Positions 55,688-63,271 of a stretch of DNA of 64,000 nucleotides are shown here, in pieces. How positions within the stretch are numbered: the first letter of the stretch is position 1; every line of letters begins with the position of its first letter. The notes beneath the pieces were generated by a model, which was not told the DNA's origin, searched no databases, and saw nothing but the letters and a program-made list of their open reading frames with translations. The stretch spans positions 17,652 through 81,651 of the forward strand of contig NZ_WSRP01000008.1 in NCBI RefSeq assembly GCF_009767915.1, in the 5' to 3' direction. The DNA is from Parasutterella muris. GTDB taxonomy: Bacteria; Pseudomonadota; Gammaproteobacteria; Burkholderiales; Burkholderiaceae_F. Made by a program: the position numbers and the translations under genes.

Positions 55688-55721
55688 AAAAAAAGAAGCG
55701 TCTGCGGACGCTTCTTTTTTT
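55688..55721 (-). terminator. Strong intrinsic terminator between the two-domain USP and MFS genes
   Basis: 15-bp perfect stem built around GAAGCGTC/GACGCTTC with TGCG loop and seven A/T at the ends (55688-55702 with 55707-55721). It lies between the usp stop and the MFS start. Confidence 0.9.
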
Positions 55722-55752
55722 ACCGTAAGGGACGAACGTCCGAATGCTTTCT

Positions 55753-56649
55753 CTACGCCTGGATAACCAGAAGGGGCTTATCGCTGATGGCGGCGATGCG
55801 GGTTGCTGTTGAGCCTAAAACGGCAGCTTTGAATGCGCCGTATCCTCGGGTGCCCATAACAATCACGTCAAGCCCTTCCTTGTTTGCGAAGGCGGCGATC
55901 TCATCGCCCGGGTTGCCGACAAGGCAGATCTCTTCAACTTTAAAGCCGAGCTGAGTGAATTTGTCGCGAACCGGTCCGACCGCTTCATCGAACGCTTCGC
56001 GCTGCATTGCGCGAACCTCGGATTCATTCAGTGTCGGGAGCGCCATGCCTGCCATGTCGGGCATCACAACGCCGGCATAGTCGCTGACGACATTCATCAG
56101 ATAAAAGACCGGGTCTTTACCGAAGAGGTCGTGATTCTTCAGGATGTACTCCACGGCCTTTTCGCCGTAGGAGGAGCCGTCAACCGCGACGCCGACTTTA
56201 AGAGAGTCCGTCTGAGGAGCGGTTTTGTTTCTCAGAATAAGCACCGGCTTCTTTGAAAGCGCAAGAACGGAATTTGTGACGGAACCGAGCAGCAGTCCTT
56301 TGAGCGCGGATCTGCCGTGCGAACCCATGATAATCAGGTCGGCGCCGGATTCTTCCGCGGTCTTCGCGATTGTGGGAGCGGCTTCACCGACCGCGAAACG
56401 TGTGGCGGCTTTAACACCGGCTTTTTCAAGCTCCTTGACGGCGGGTTCCAATACAGTGTTGGCTTCTTCGTCATAGTAGCCGCGGAGTGATCCGCTGCCG
56501 ATCAGGCGGGAGGCGCGAGCCGGAACAGGCGCCTGAACACTCATCAGCTCAATTTCGGGATTGGAGCCGAGAAGTGTTGTTCGCGAGGCGACAAATTCAA
56601 GCGAGTGATTGCTGAATTCACTGCCGTCGATGGGTACTAAAATCTTCAT
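55753..56649 (-). CDS. Universal stress protein, two-domain
   Basis: Tandem UspA protein, 298 residues. Domain 1 (about 1-145) begins MKILVPIDGSEFSNHSLEFV, and its ATP motif G-2x-G-9x-GS is GSHGRSALKGLLLGS. Domain 2 (about 150-298) begins LKVGVAVDGSSYGEKAVEYI and has GTRGYGAFKAAVLGST. Both nucleotide motifs are intact. GGAGG lies upstream of the ATG. Two palindromes are in the divergent promoter region. Its physiological role is not readable from sequence. Confidence 0.93.
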   Translation of the reverse strand: MKILVPIDGSEFSNHSLEFVASRTTLLGSNPEIELMSVQAPVPARASRLIGSGSLRGYYDEEANTVLEPAVKELEKAGVKAATRFAVGEAAPTIAKTAEESGADLIIMGSHGRSALKGLLLGSVTNSVLALSKKPVLILRNKTAPQTDSLKVGVAVDGSSYGEKAVEYILKNHDLFGKDPVFYLMNVVSDYAGVVMPDMAGMALPTLNESEVRAMQREAFDEAVGPVRDKFTQLGFKVEEICLVGNPGDEIAAFANKEGLDVIVMGTRGYGAFKAAVLGSTATRIAAISDKPLLVIQA

Positions 56650-56684
56650 AATTCCTCCGGGTCAGAATATTCTCGCAGCCTAAG

Positions 56685-56726
56685 AAACAATTGTTTGAAA
56701 CTGCCTTTTTGATGATTAAATTATCA
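56685..56726. promoter_or_regulatory. Two palindromes in the usp/tcdA divergent region
   Basis: AAACAATTGTTT (56685-56696) is a perfect 12-bp dyad; TGATGATTAAATTATCA (56710-56726) is a dyad with 14 of 17 positions symmetric. They lie 36-77 bp from the usp ATG. Candidate operators only. Confidence 0.35.
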
Positions 56727-56833
56727 GATCGAAATCAGCCTTCGCAAGGTACGAATTAACAAATTTGTCCGCGGTTAGTAATATGGTTCTTTTCCGATCC
56801 ATCCCCTGTCAAGTTTAACGGAGGACGAGGACG

Positions 56834-56896
56834 ATGCAAACATTTTTTATCCTTATTGTGAGTGAGGTTTGGAGACGCTATGGGCGAGACGCTTAG
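56834..56896 (+). CDS. Possible 20-residue leader ORF overlapping the tcdA start
   Basis: ATG with strong GGAGG-ACGAGG upstream opens a short frame (MQTFFILIVSEVWRRYGRDA) ending at TAG 16 bases inside tcdA. Too short for similarity to help. It may be translated and couple to tcdA, or be chance. Confidence 0.3.
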   Translation: MQTFFILIVSEVWRRYGRDA

Positions 56897-57671
56897 TCAG
56901 ACGGAACGGTACCCGCTGGATTATGAGAGAAGGTTTGGCGGGGTCGCGAGACTCTATACGAAGGAGGGCGCAGCACGTCTTGCTCAGGCCTCGGTCACGG
57001 TCGTCGGCTTAGGCGGCGTCGGCTCTTGGGCAGCGGAAGCGCTTGCGCGCACGGCTGTCGGCAAACTGACGCTGATAGATTTGGACAATATCGCCGAAAG
57101 CAATACCAACCGACAGCTTCAGGCTCTCACCGGCGCTTACGGAAAGCCGAAGGCGCAAGCCCTGAAGGAACGAATCGCCCTGATTAATCCTCTTTGCGAA
57201 GTGACGATGGTCGAGGATTTCGTTGATGAGGAGAATGTTTCGGAAATGCTGCACACGCCTGTCGTGCTGGACTGTACGGATCAGGTCAAGGCAAAGGCGG
57301 CAATGGCAGCTTTTGTGCAGAAAAGCGGCGGCTTATTTATCACATGCGGCGCTGCCGGAGGAAAAACCTCCGCGCTTAATATCCTCGTCGATGATCTTGC
57401 AAAGGCCAAGGGAGACCCGCTGCTCTCCAACCTAAGGTATCGTCTTCGGAAGCAGTACGGGTATCCGCGGCCAAAGGAAGAAAAGCGGATTGAGAAGTTC
57501 GGCATAACCGCTGTATACACCGCCGATCCGGTCGTTCGTCCGGAAGGCAGCTGCGACATTACCGGAGGCTTGGCCTGTTCCGGTTACGGTTCCGGCGTGG
57601 TTGTGACTGCCGCAATCGGGTTTGCGGCGGCTTCAGTCGCTATTAATCGGATCGCCGGCATACAAAAATGA
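56880..57671 (+). CDS. tcdA: tRNA threonylcarbamoyladenosine dehydratase (TcdA)
   Basis: ThiF/E1-like ATP-dependent enzyme cyclising t6A37 to ct6A in tRNA. The 263 residues have TVVGLGGVGSWAAEALART (nucleotide loop), LIDLDNIAESNTNRQ (Asp and Arg of the adenylation site), CDITGGLACSGYGSGVVVTA at the C-terminus, and the VLDCTDQVKAKAAM block. The ATG at 56880 has GGAG eight bases upstream; a GTG at 56862 would add six residues. The family is also called CsdL. Confidence 0.9.
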   Translation: MGETLSQTERYPLDYERRFGGVARLYTKEGAARLAQASVTVVGLGGVGSWAAEALARTAVGKLTLIDLDNIAESNTNRQLQALTGAYGKPKAQALKERIALINPLCEVTMVEDFVDEENVSEMLHTPVVLDCTDQVKAKAAMAAFVQKSGGLFITCGAAGGKTSALNILVDDLAKAKGDPLLSNLRYRLRKQYGYPRPKEEKRIEKFGITAVYTADPVVRPEGSCDITGGLACSGYGSGVVVTAAIGFAAASVAINRIAGIQK

Positions 57672-57783
57672 AGAACCGTTTCTCAGAAGGAGCGTAGAGG
57701 AGCGTAAAACAAGGAAAAATAGTAACCGTAAGCATACGAATCTATTAAACTAGATTAAATAACTTAAATAAAGGAAACGCCTA

Positions 57784-58218
57784 ATGTACAGCCGTATTCT
57801 GGTACCGACCGACGGGTCGGAGCTTTCTGATAAAGCCCTGGAGGCAGCCGCTGATTTCGCAAAGGCAATGGACTCCTCAATTGTTGCCGTCACCGTGATT
57901 GAGCCTTACAGCTACACCAATCTGTCCGAATATCGTCCTGAGAGCATTGATCAATACGATTCTCGTGTGAAGGAAATGGCTCAGGAAAGATTGGAAATCG
58001 CGAGAGAAGCGGTTGAGCGAAAGGGCGTGAAATGCGAAGTTGTCGCATTTAAGTCTTTTTCTCCCGCCGAAGCGATCATTGACGCAGCCACGGAGTACAA
58101 CTGCGACCTGATTTTTATGGCTTCTCACGGCAGACAAGGTCTTGCGGCCGTTCTGCTTGGAAGTGAAACACAGAAAGTACTGACGCATTCGAAGATTCCT
58201 GTCATGGTGTACCGCTAA
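57784..58218 (+). CDS. Universal stress protein, single-domain
   Basis: UspA-family protein of 144 residues beginning MYSRILVPTDGSELSDKALE and ending with the ATP motif ASHGRQGLAAVLLGSETQKV (G-2x-G-9x-GS) and HSKIPVMVYR. The full G-2x-G-9x-G(S) loop suggests an ATP-binding type. It has AAGGAAACG upstream of the ATG and stands as an independent gene after tcdA. A two-domain relative lies 1.1 kb upstream on the other strand. Confidence 0.93.
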   Translation: MYSRILVPTDGSELSDKALEAAADFAKAMDSSIVAVTVIEPYSYTNLSEYRPESIDQYDSRVKEMAQERLEIAREAVERKGVKCEVVAFKSFSPAEAIIDAATEYNCDLIFMASHGRQGLAAVLLGSETQKVLTHSKIPVMVYR

Positions 58219-58305
58219 TCAGGGGCCCTGATTGGGGGCAGACCTCGCTTCATCTGAGGCGCACGAGCGGATAATGACTGAATTCAATAAAAGAAGGAGT
58301 ATGTA

Positions 58306-58707
58306 ATGTCAGAACAAACAGAACCGGTTAAGGAAGAGGCTGATGCTCAGATGGAGCTCACCAACCTGTACCGTGAAGAAATCTATACCGATAGAAAGAT
58401 TGGCGTGATTCGCTGTCTGGTTCCCGTTCTTGCCGACGGCAATAAAGATGAGTCGCGTCCGGTGATTTATACCGGTGAAGCTCAGATTATGACCCAGATG
58501 GGCGCGCTTCCGATTTCCTTTGATATCGAAGCCGACAGTCTGGAAGCCGCAGTCAAGGGCTATCGTGAAGCGGCGAAGGCCGGTGTGGAACGCACGATGA
58601 AAGAGCTTCAGGAGCTTCGTCGTCAGGCCGCAAGCAAGCTGGTTGTCCCAGGTCAGCCCGGCTTCAGCAGCCCGGATGCTTCGGGAAGCGGACTGGTCAT
58701 GCCTTAA
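58306..58707 (+). CDS. Uncharacterised conserved Burkholderiales-like protein (133 aa)
   Basis: I do not know a named function. The 133-residue protein is soluble, has no signal or membrane segment, and shows an acidic start (about 1-20), a core with alternating hydrophobic strands (REEIYTDRKIGVIRCLVPV, then IYTGEAQIMTQMGALPISFD), an amphipathic helix (about 85-113) rich in Ala, Glu and Arg, and a Gly/Pro/Ser-rich flexible tail. Its layout recalls small cytoplasmic proteins seen in other Burkholderiales, from memory and not confirmed. AAGGAG precedes the ATG. A hairpin lies between it and the nif3-like gene. Confidence 0.8.
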   Translation: MSEQTEPVKEEADAQMELTNLYREEIYTDRKIGVIRCLVPVLADGNKDESRPVIYTGEAQIMTQMGALPISFDIEADSLEAAVKGYREAAKAGVERTMKELQELRRQAASKLVVPGQPGFSSPDASGSGLVMP

Positions 58708-58732
58708 TCCGCACAAAGATTTAATTGAACTG

Positions 58733-58757
58733 AACTGCCGGCTTGCCGGCAGTTTCT
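58733..58757 (+). terminator. Probable terminator after the 133-aa gene
   Basis: AACTGCCGGC/GCCGGCAGTT, a 10-bp stem with a TT loop, then TCTATAT. The T run is short, and the next ATG is 14 bases further. Confidence 0.5.
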
Positions 58758-58770
58758 ATATGGACTGACT

Positions 58771-59523
58771 ATGAAAAGAGCAGAGCTTCTGAACACACTC
58801 GATGAATTACTGAAACCTGAGACTTTCAAAGACTACTGCCCGAACGGGCTGCAGATAGAAGGTGCGGATAATGTTCAGCGGATTGTCTGCGGTGTCAGCG
58901 CCTCTGAGGCGCTAATTGATGAAGCGATCAGGCGCGGTGCGGACACCATTATTGTTCACCACGGTTATTTCTGGAAAAACGAGAACTCACGGATTATCGG
59001 TATCAAACGGAATCGAATCGCGAAGATTCTCGCCAACAATATCAATCTGATTGCCTACCATCTACCTCTGGATGCCAATGAGACTGTCGGCAACAACTAT
59101 GAAATGGCGCGTGCGCTGAAGCTGCAGAACGTCCGAGCGACAAAGTCTAATCCTCTGGTGCTTATGGGGGAATTCCATGACTTTGTAACTACGGAAGAAC
59201 TTGCTAACAAAATAGAGGGGGTTGTCCATAGACCTCCTTTTGTGGTGCCTGTAGACTCCGTCGCTTTAATTAAGACGGTCGCCTTCTGCAGCGGCGCGGC
59301 TCAGGATTTTTTAGAAGACGCGGCAGCCGAAGGCTCGGACGCTTACCTTAGCGGGGAAATTAGCGAAAGAACAGTTCTGGAAGCTCGTGAATTAGGAATT
59401 CCTTATTTCTCAGTCGGCCACCATGCCGGAGAAACGTTAGGAATACGGGCCATGGCCGTTTGGATTGGAAACCATTTCCCAGAAATAAACGTCAGCTTCG
59501 TCGGAATTGACAACCCGGTGTAA
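58771..59523 (+). CDS. Nif3-like dinuclear metal center protein (YbgI)
   Basis: NIF3/YbgI-family protein of 250 residues that forms a hexameric ring with a dimetal site. The metal ligands are in VHHGYFW and in the C-terminal SVGHHAGETLG (His-His and Glu); DYCPNGLQIEG and LIAYHLPLDAN are family blocks. The biochemical function is debated (GTP cyclohydrolase-fold relative or nucleotide processing). The autotransporter gene starts 40 bp later. Confidence 0.9.
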   Translation: MKRAELLNTLDELLKPETFKDYCPNGLQIEGADNVQRIVCGVSASEALIDEAIRRGADTIIVHHGYFWKNENSRIIGIKRNRIAKILANNINLIAYHLPLDANETVGNNYEMARALKLQNVRATKSNPLVLMGEFHDFVTTEELANKIEGVVHRPPFVVPVDSVALIKTVAFCSGAAQDFLEDAAAEGSDAYLSGEISERTVLEARELGIPYFSVGHHAGETLGIRAMAVWIGNHFPEINVSFVGIDNPV

Positions 59524-59563
59524 CCGGATCTTTTCATCGGCAGCTGCGCACCCGGAGTTGCCG

Positions 59564-62500
59564 ATGGCAAACAAGACATATCGACACAGACGCCCACTGT
59601 CTCTCAAAAGGGCAGCACTCGCCTTGGTTATCGCCTTGCATGCGGTACCTTCTTTCTCGCAGGAGGATCCTTTCTTCGGGGAGACCAAAACCAATTACCT
59701 TGAAACGGATGAAGAGATTAACCAATATATTGAAGATCTCGCTAAAGAAAATCTGATTCTTGTCCACATCTCAGAAAATTCACCGTTTGTCGGCAGCTCT
59801 CCTCTGACGATGGAAGGCGCCGAAGAAATATGGAACGCACCGGAGCTGTCTGAAACCGCGCTGAATTTCGGCATGGTTCAGAGCTCGAATGATCCGGCGG
59901 CGCGCTTTAGCAAACAGGCGGATATTTTGCGAGCTGTTGATATCAAAGTTAAGAGTTCGATTAACGATGCTCAGGGCGGATCCGCTGCCGTCCTGGTCGC
60001 AGAAGAGGGCGCTGATGTCACATTCAGGCATCACGCCGCTCTGAGCGCCGCTATTGAGGACGGCTCAGAGAACACAGCGATACGAATCAAAGGTTTTGCT
60101 TCGGCATCTCAGGTGTTTTTTTCCGAAGGCCTCACAGGGGCGGTCACAGGAAGTTCTGCCTCTTTTGCCGTACTGCAGGATAAAGCTTCGCTGCTGATCG
60201 GCGGAGACTCTTTGATCAGCGCCTCAGCGGACGCATTTGTTCTCGGTTCCGTGAACTCCAAAATCACCGTCTCAGAAGGAAAGCAGCTGACGGTAAATGC
60301 CGGCGGGAGTGCTTTCTCCGCAGCAAAGGGCGGCTCTCTGATTCTGGAAAACGGCGCATCATTAACCGTGAATGCCGATCAGGTCTTTAGCGGAGCGCTT
60401 AATGTCAAGGTGCAGGATTCATCGGTTGTCCTGAACGGCAGCACGCTTTCCTTTACCGGTCAGTACAGTCAAAACGGCGGCTCGCTAACTTTGTCGGGCG
60501 ACACCAATCTCAACGACGGCAACTGGCACTTTAAAGAGGTCAGCATTACAGCGGCCTCCAAGGATCTGTTTGAAATATCAGCCCAGGACTTCAATCGTGA
60601 GAGTCAGCTTCAGGGCAAAATCACCGATTTCACTAAGACCTCATTTTCGGAAATTATCCTCACCGATGAAGCGGTCGATCTGAAATATCTCAGCCTCGCT
60701 TCCGAATACTACGGTATCGGCGTTACGTACACCGGTGAGCTGCTGATTGATAATTCTGTTGTGACAGGGATCAACTACAGCGACTATAAGAATTATCTCG
60801 AAGGAAAGAACATCGGTTTGGCATCCGTCAATCTCAACTTAGGAGAGATGTCCGAGTTAAATTCGGAGCGCCTTTGCATCGGGTCGATCTACACAAAGAG
60901 CGAAGTGCTGACTCTGAACAATTCCACGCTTGTTCTTTATGGTACAGGCAGAGGACCGATGTCGGGGACAGATAATTGGCTGTCCGTCGGAGAATTCAGT
61001 ACGCTGGAGCTGCACGGATTAAGTTACGAGGGAACGCGAGAAGTCCAGAAGCGGGCAGAAATCGATTCGAAGGTTTTTGTGTCCGACACGGGACGTCTTT
61101 TATTTACCGGCAAAGTAACGGTCGGTCCGAATTCCGCGATCGTCAATACCGGTGAGTTTCTCATTAAAAACGGCGCCCAGACACACGTTTACGCGGATAT
61201 CTTCCAGCTGGACGGCTCGGCGCGCTTTGACAAAAATACATCTTTTGACTCGACGCAGGGCGTGATCGTCCGCGGAGGGACTTTGGACATTGAAGGGCTT
61301 TTTACCGTTCAGTCTCTGCAGCTTGAAGGCGGCAGAACCTCAATCAGCAGTCAGGTGAGGGCGAAAGACTTTTCAATCGGAAGCAGCTCTCGAGACGTGA
61401 TTCCGACACTGCGTCTCAGCTCAGACGCGGATGTTGTGTTTGAAAACGCGGAGAGCGCAAACGCCTCTATTCTGATCGAAGGCGACGAAAAGCAAGGTGA
61501 ATACGCCTCTCTGGCGATCAAGAACTGGAGCGGAAGCGGCACCGAATTTCGAGTCGGAAGCAACGGAATTCTAATTTTGGGTGACGGCCGCAAGGACGAC
61601 TCAATTGATTTAACGAGAGATGTGGTTTTCCAGATTTTCGATTTGGCTCAGGAGAAGTTCTCGAGCGTACTGGCTGTCAATGACACGTTCGTGCTTTCTA
61701 AAGAAAACTCCATTATCGTGGGCTTGTCCAATGAGAGAGAGGCTCACGCCGGATTAACGTTTGAGAGCGGTGCCGTATTTATTCTTAAACATCGTACGGG
61801 GCGTCCCGCGTTCAGTTCTGAGGATGGAACGGCCCCGGTGTTCAAAGAAGGGAGCGGTATTTTCGTGCTTGATCCCTTTGGAACCAATCAGCTGACCGAT
61901 TCCACTATTCAGGAATTTGAAGGCTCGGATACGGTTCAGCTCATCTCCGCGAACAGAAATGTGTCACTGGTGCTGGAGAACCGCGAGGACGGCTGGTTTA
62001 TCGATCGGGAGAAAGCGGTCGTTATCACAACGAACTTTGTCTATCCTCAGCTTCAGGGCTGGCTGTACAGCAATACGGAAGGCTTTACGATTGATTCCGA
62101 CAATGCGGCGCAGAGATTCTTTGCGCGAGTGGACAACGAGACCTTTATGGCGCCCCATTATTCTGCTGCGCTTATCGGTCAGGCCACGCTGCTGCCGAGT
62201 CTTCTCGGGACACGTTTAAATATGTTCCGATCGGGAGAAGGTCTGCGCAGCGCGATTGGAACGGAAGCGATCCGACTCTATGACAAGCCCGAAGGTTCCA
62301 CGCATATCTTCGGTGGAGCTGAAGGCGGTTTTTTCTCTTCCCGGAAGGCAGGCGGATATTTACTGGGCGGAGCGTATCGAGCGAATTCGGAAAATGTTCG
62401 TCTTGGCATGGCGCATAAAACCGAATCCGGTTACTCAGTTGTCGCAGCGGCCGAATATACCCATATTTCTTCGAAGAGCAGGCATGCTGTGCTTGAAGCG

Positions 62501-63130
62501 AGCGGCAAGCAAAATGTGACGGCGGTTAACGGCATGATCAGTAAAGACTTCGGCGATTTTATTGTCGGCGTGAATGCCGGCGCGGGCCTGTCGCGCGGCA
62601 ATATCACCGCGGATCTGCCTGCCGCTATGCAGCTTGAGCGCATGAAGGCGAAGGTTGATGACTACTATCTGACCGGAGGCATTTCAGGGTCGTATCGAAT
62701 CATTGACGGCCTCAGCATTGCAATTGAGCCGCAGATTTGGACTCTTCTAAAGACTACTGAGCACACGAAGATCGGTTCTCAGAAGGCGTTTGAATTTAAG
62801 AGCAGGGCGCAGGTTTTTGCCGAGATTCCGGCGGTAGTGCGAGGCAGTGTGGAGATCGGCTCTATTGGCGGATATCGGTTTAGCCTCAACGGAGAGGCAG
62901 GCGGCAGCATCCGAGTCGGGCAGCTCGATAAGAAAGGAGAGCTGCGGGCGGTTGGTACTCAGGCCAGAGAATCGATTTCTCAGAAAGAAATCAATCGCTG
63001 GAGCGGTTTTGCAGGCGCCGGCCTGAAGGTTAGGAGTGGCTCAGCGGAAGCGACGCTGGCTGCAAAAGCAGCTCTAGGTGACGGAAGAATCGACAGTCAG
63101 GTCATATTTAAAGCCGACTGGAAATTCTAA
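59564..63130 (+). CDS. Type V autotransporter (AidA-like passenger, beta-barrel)
   Basis: Secreted surface protein of 1188 residues. A basic signal peptide (RRPLSLKRAALALVIALHAVPSFSQ is its span, residues 9-33) is followed by a passenger (about 35-870) rich in short beta-strand repeats with Gly-Ser-Asn turns, as expected for a right-handed beta-helix (for instance SLILENGASLTVNADQVF). The C-terminal translocator barrel (about 885-1188) ends with KADWKF, a terminal Phe as required for Bam recognition. ATG at 59564 follows GGAG eight bases upstream. No RGD motif, protease triad or passenger-specific enzyme motif was found, so adhesin is only a guess. Confidence 0.9.
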   Translation: MANKTYRHRRPLSLKRAALALVIALHAVPSFSQEDPFFGETKTNYLETDEEINQYIEDLAKENLILVHISENSPFVGSSPLTMEGAEEIWNAPELSETALNFGMVQSSNDPAARFSKQADILRAVDIKVKSSINDAQGGSAAVLVAEEGADVTFRHHAALSAAIEDGSENTAIRIKGFASASQVFFSEGLTGAVTGSSASFAVLQDKASLLIGGDSLISASADAFVLGSVNSKITVSEGKQLTVNAGGSAFSAAKGGSLILENGASLTVNADQVFSGALNVKVQDSSVVLNGSTLSFTGQYSQNGGSLTLSGDTNLNDGNWHFKEVSITAASKDLFEISAQDFNRESQLQGKITDFTKTSFSEIILTDEAVDLKYLSLASEYYGIGVTYTGELLIDNSVVTGINYSDYKNYLEGKNIGLASVNLNLGEMSELNSERLCIGSIYTKSEVLTLNNSTLVLYGTGRGPMSGTDNWLSVGEFSTLELHGLSYEGTREVQKRAEIDSKVFVSDTGRLLFTGKVTVGPNSAIVNTGEFLIKNGAQTHVYADIFQLDGSARFDKNTSFDSTQGVIVRGGTLDIEGLFTVQSLQLEGGRTSISSQVRAKDFSIGSSSRDVIPTLRLSSDADVVFENAESANASILIEGDEKQGEYASLAIKNWSGSGTEFRVGSNGILILGDGRKDDSIDLTRDVVFQIFDLAQEKFSSVLAVNDTFVLSKENSIIVGLSNEREAHAGLTFESGAVFILKHRTGRPAFSSEDGTAPVFKEGSGIFVLDPFGTNQLTDSTIQEFEGSDTVQLISANRNVSLVLENREDGWFIDREKAVVITTNFVYPQLQGWLYSNTEGFTIDSDNAAQRFFARVDNETFMAPHYSAALIGQATLLPSLLGTRLNMFRSGEGLRSAIGTEAIRLYDKPEGSTHIFGGAEGGFFSSRKAGGYLLGGAYRANSENVRLGMAHKTESGYSVVAAAEYTHISSKSRHAVLEASGKQNVTAVNGMISKDFGDFIVGVNAGAGLSRGNITADLPAAMQLERMKAKVDDYYLTGGISGSYRIIDGLSIAIEPQIWTLLKTTEHTKIGSQKAFEFKSRAQVFAEIPAVVRGSVEIGSIGGYRFSLNGEAGGSIRVGQLDKKGELRAVGTQARESISQKEINRWSGFAGAGLKVRSGSAEATLAAKAALGDGRIDSQVIFKADWKF

Positions 63131-63183
63131 AAACCTGAATTCCCAAAAACTAGATCATAAATATTACTAGTAGTTACACACAG

Positions 63184-63216
63184 TGCCCAAATTGCCCGTA
63201 AACCGGGCATTGGGCA
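63184..63216 (+). terminator. Hairpin after the autotransporter gene
   Basis: TGCCCA-x-TGCCCG (63184-63198) pairs with CGGGCA-T-TGGGCA (63204-63216), followed by TTATTTT. It could be the autotransporter terminator or an IS-borne hairpin. Confidence 0.5.
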
Positions 63217-63235
63217 TTATTTTAACTGATTTAAT

Positions 63236-63255
63236 AGATTATAATTATATAATCT
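63236..63255. promoter_or_regulatory. AT-rich palindrome just before the transposase gene
   Basis: AGATTATA-ATTA-TATAATCT, perfect eight-base arms, containing TATAAT in both directions, sits four bases before the transposase ribosome-binding site (GGAGGG). Likely promoter/operator. Confidence 0.45.
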
Positions 63256-63271
63256 ACCTGGAGGGATTCAT

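Noticed and set aside
58217..58233. AATCAGG/CCTGATT inverted repeat at the end of the single-domain usp gene
   Set aside because: Overlaps the stop codon and lacks a T run; too weak for a terminator call.
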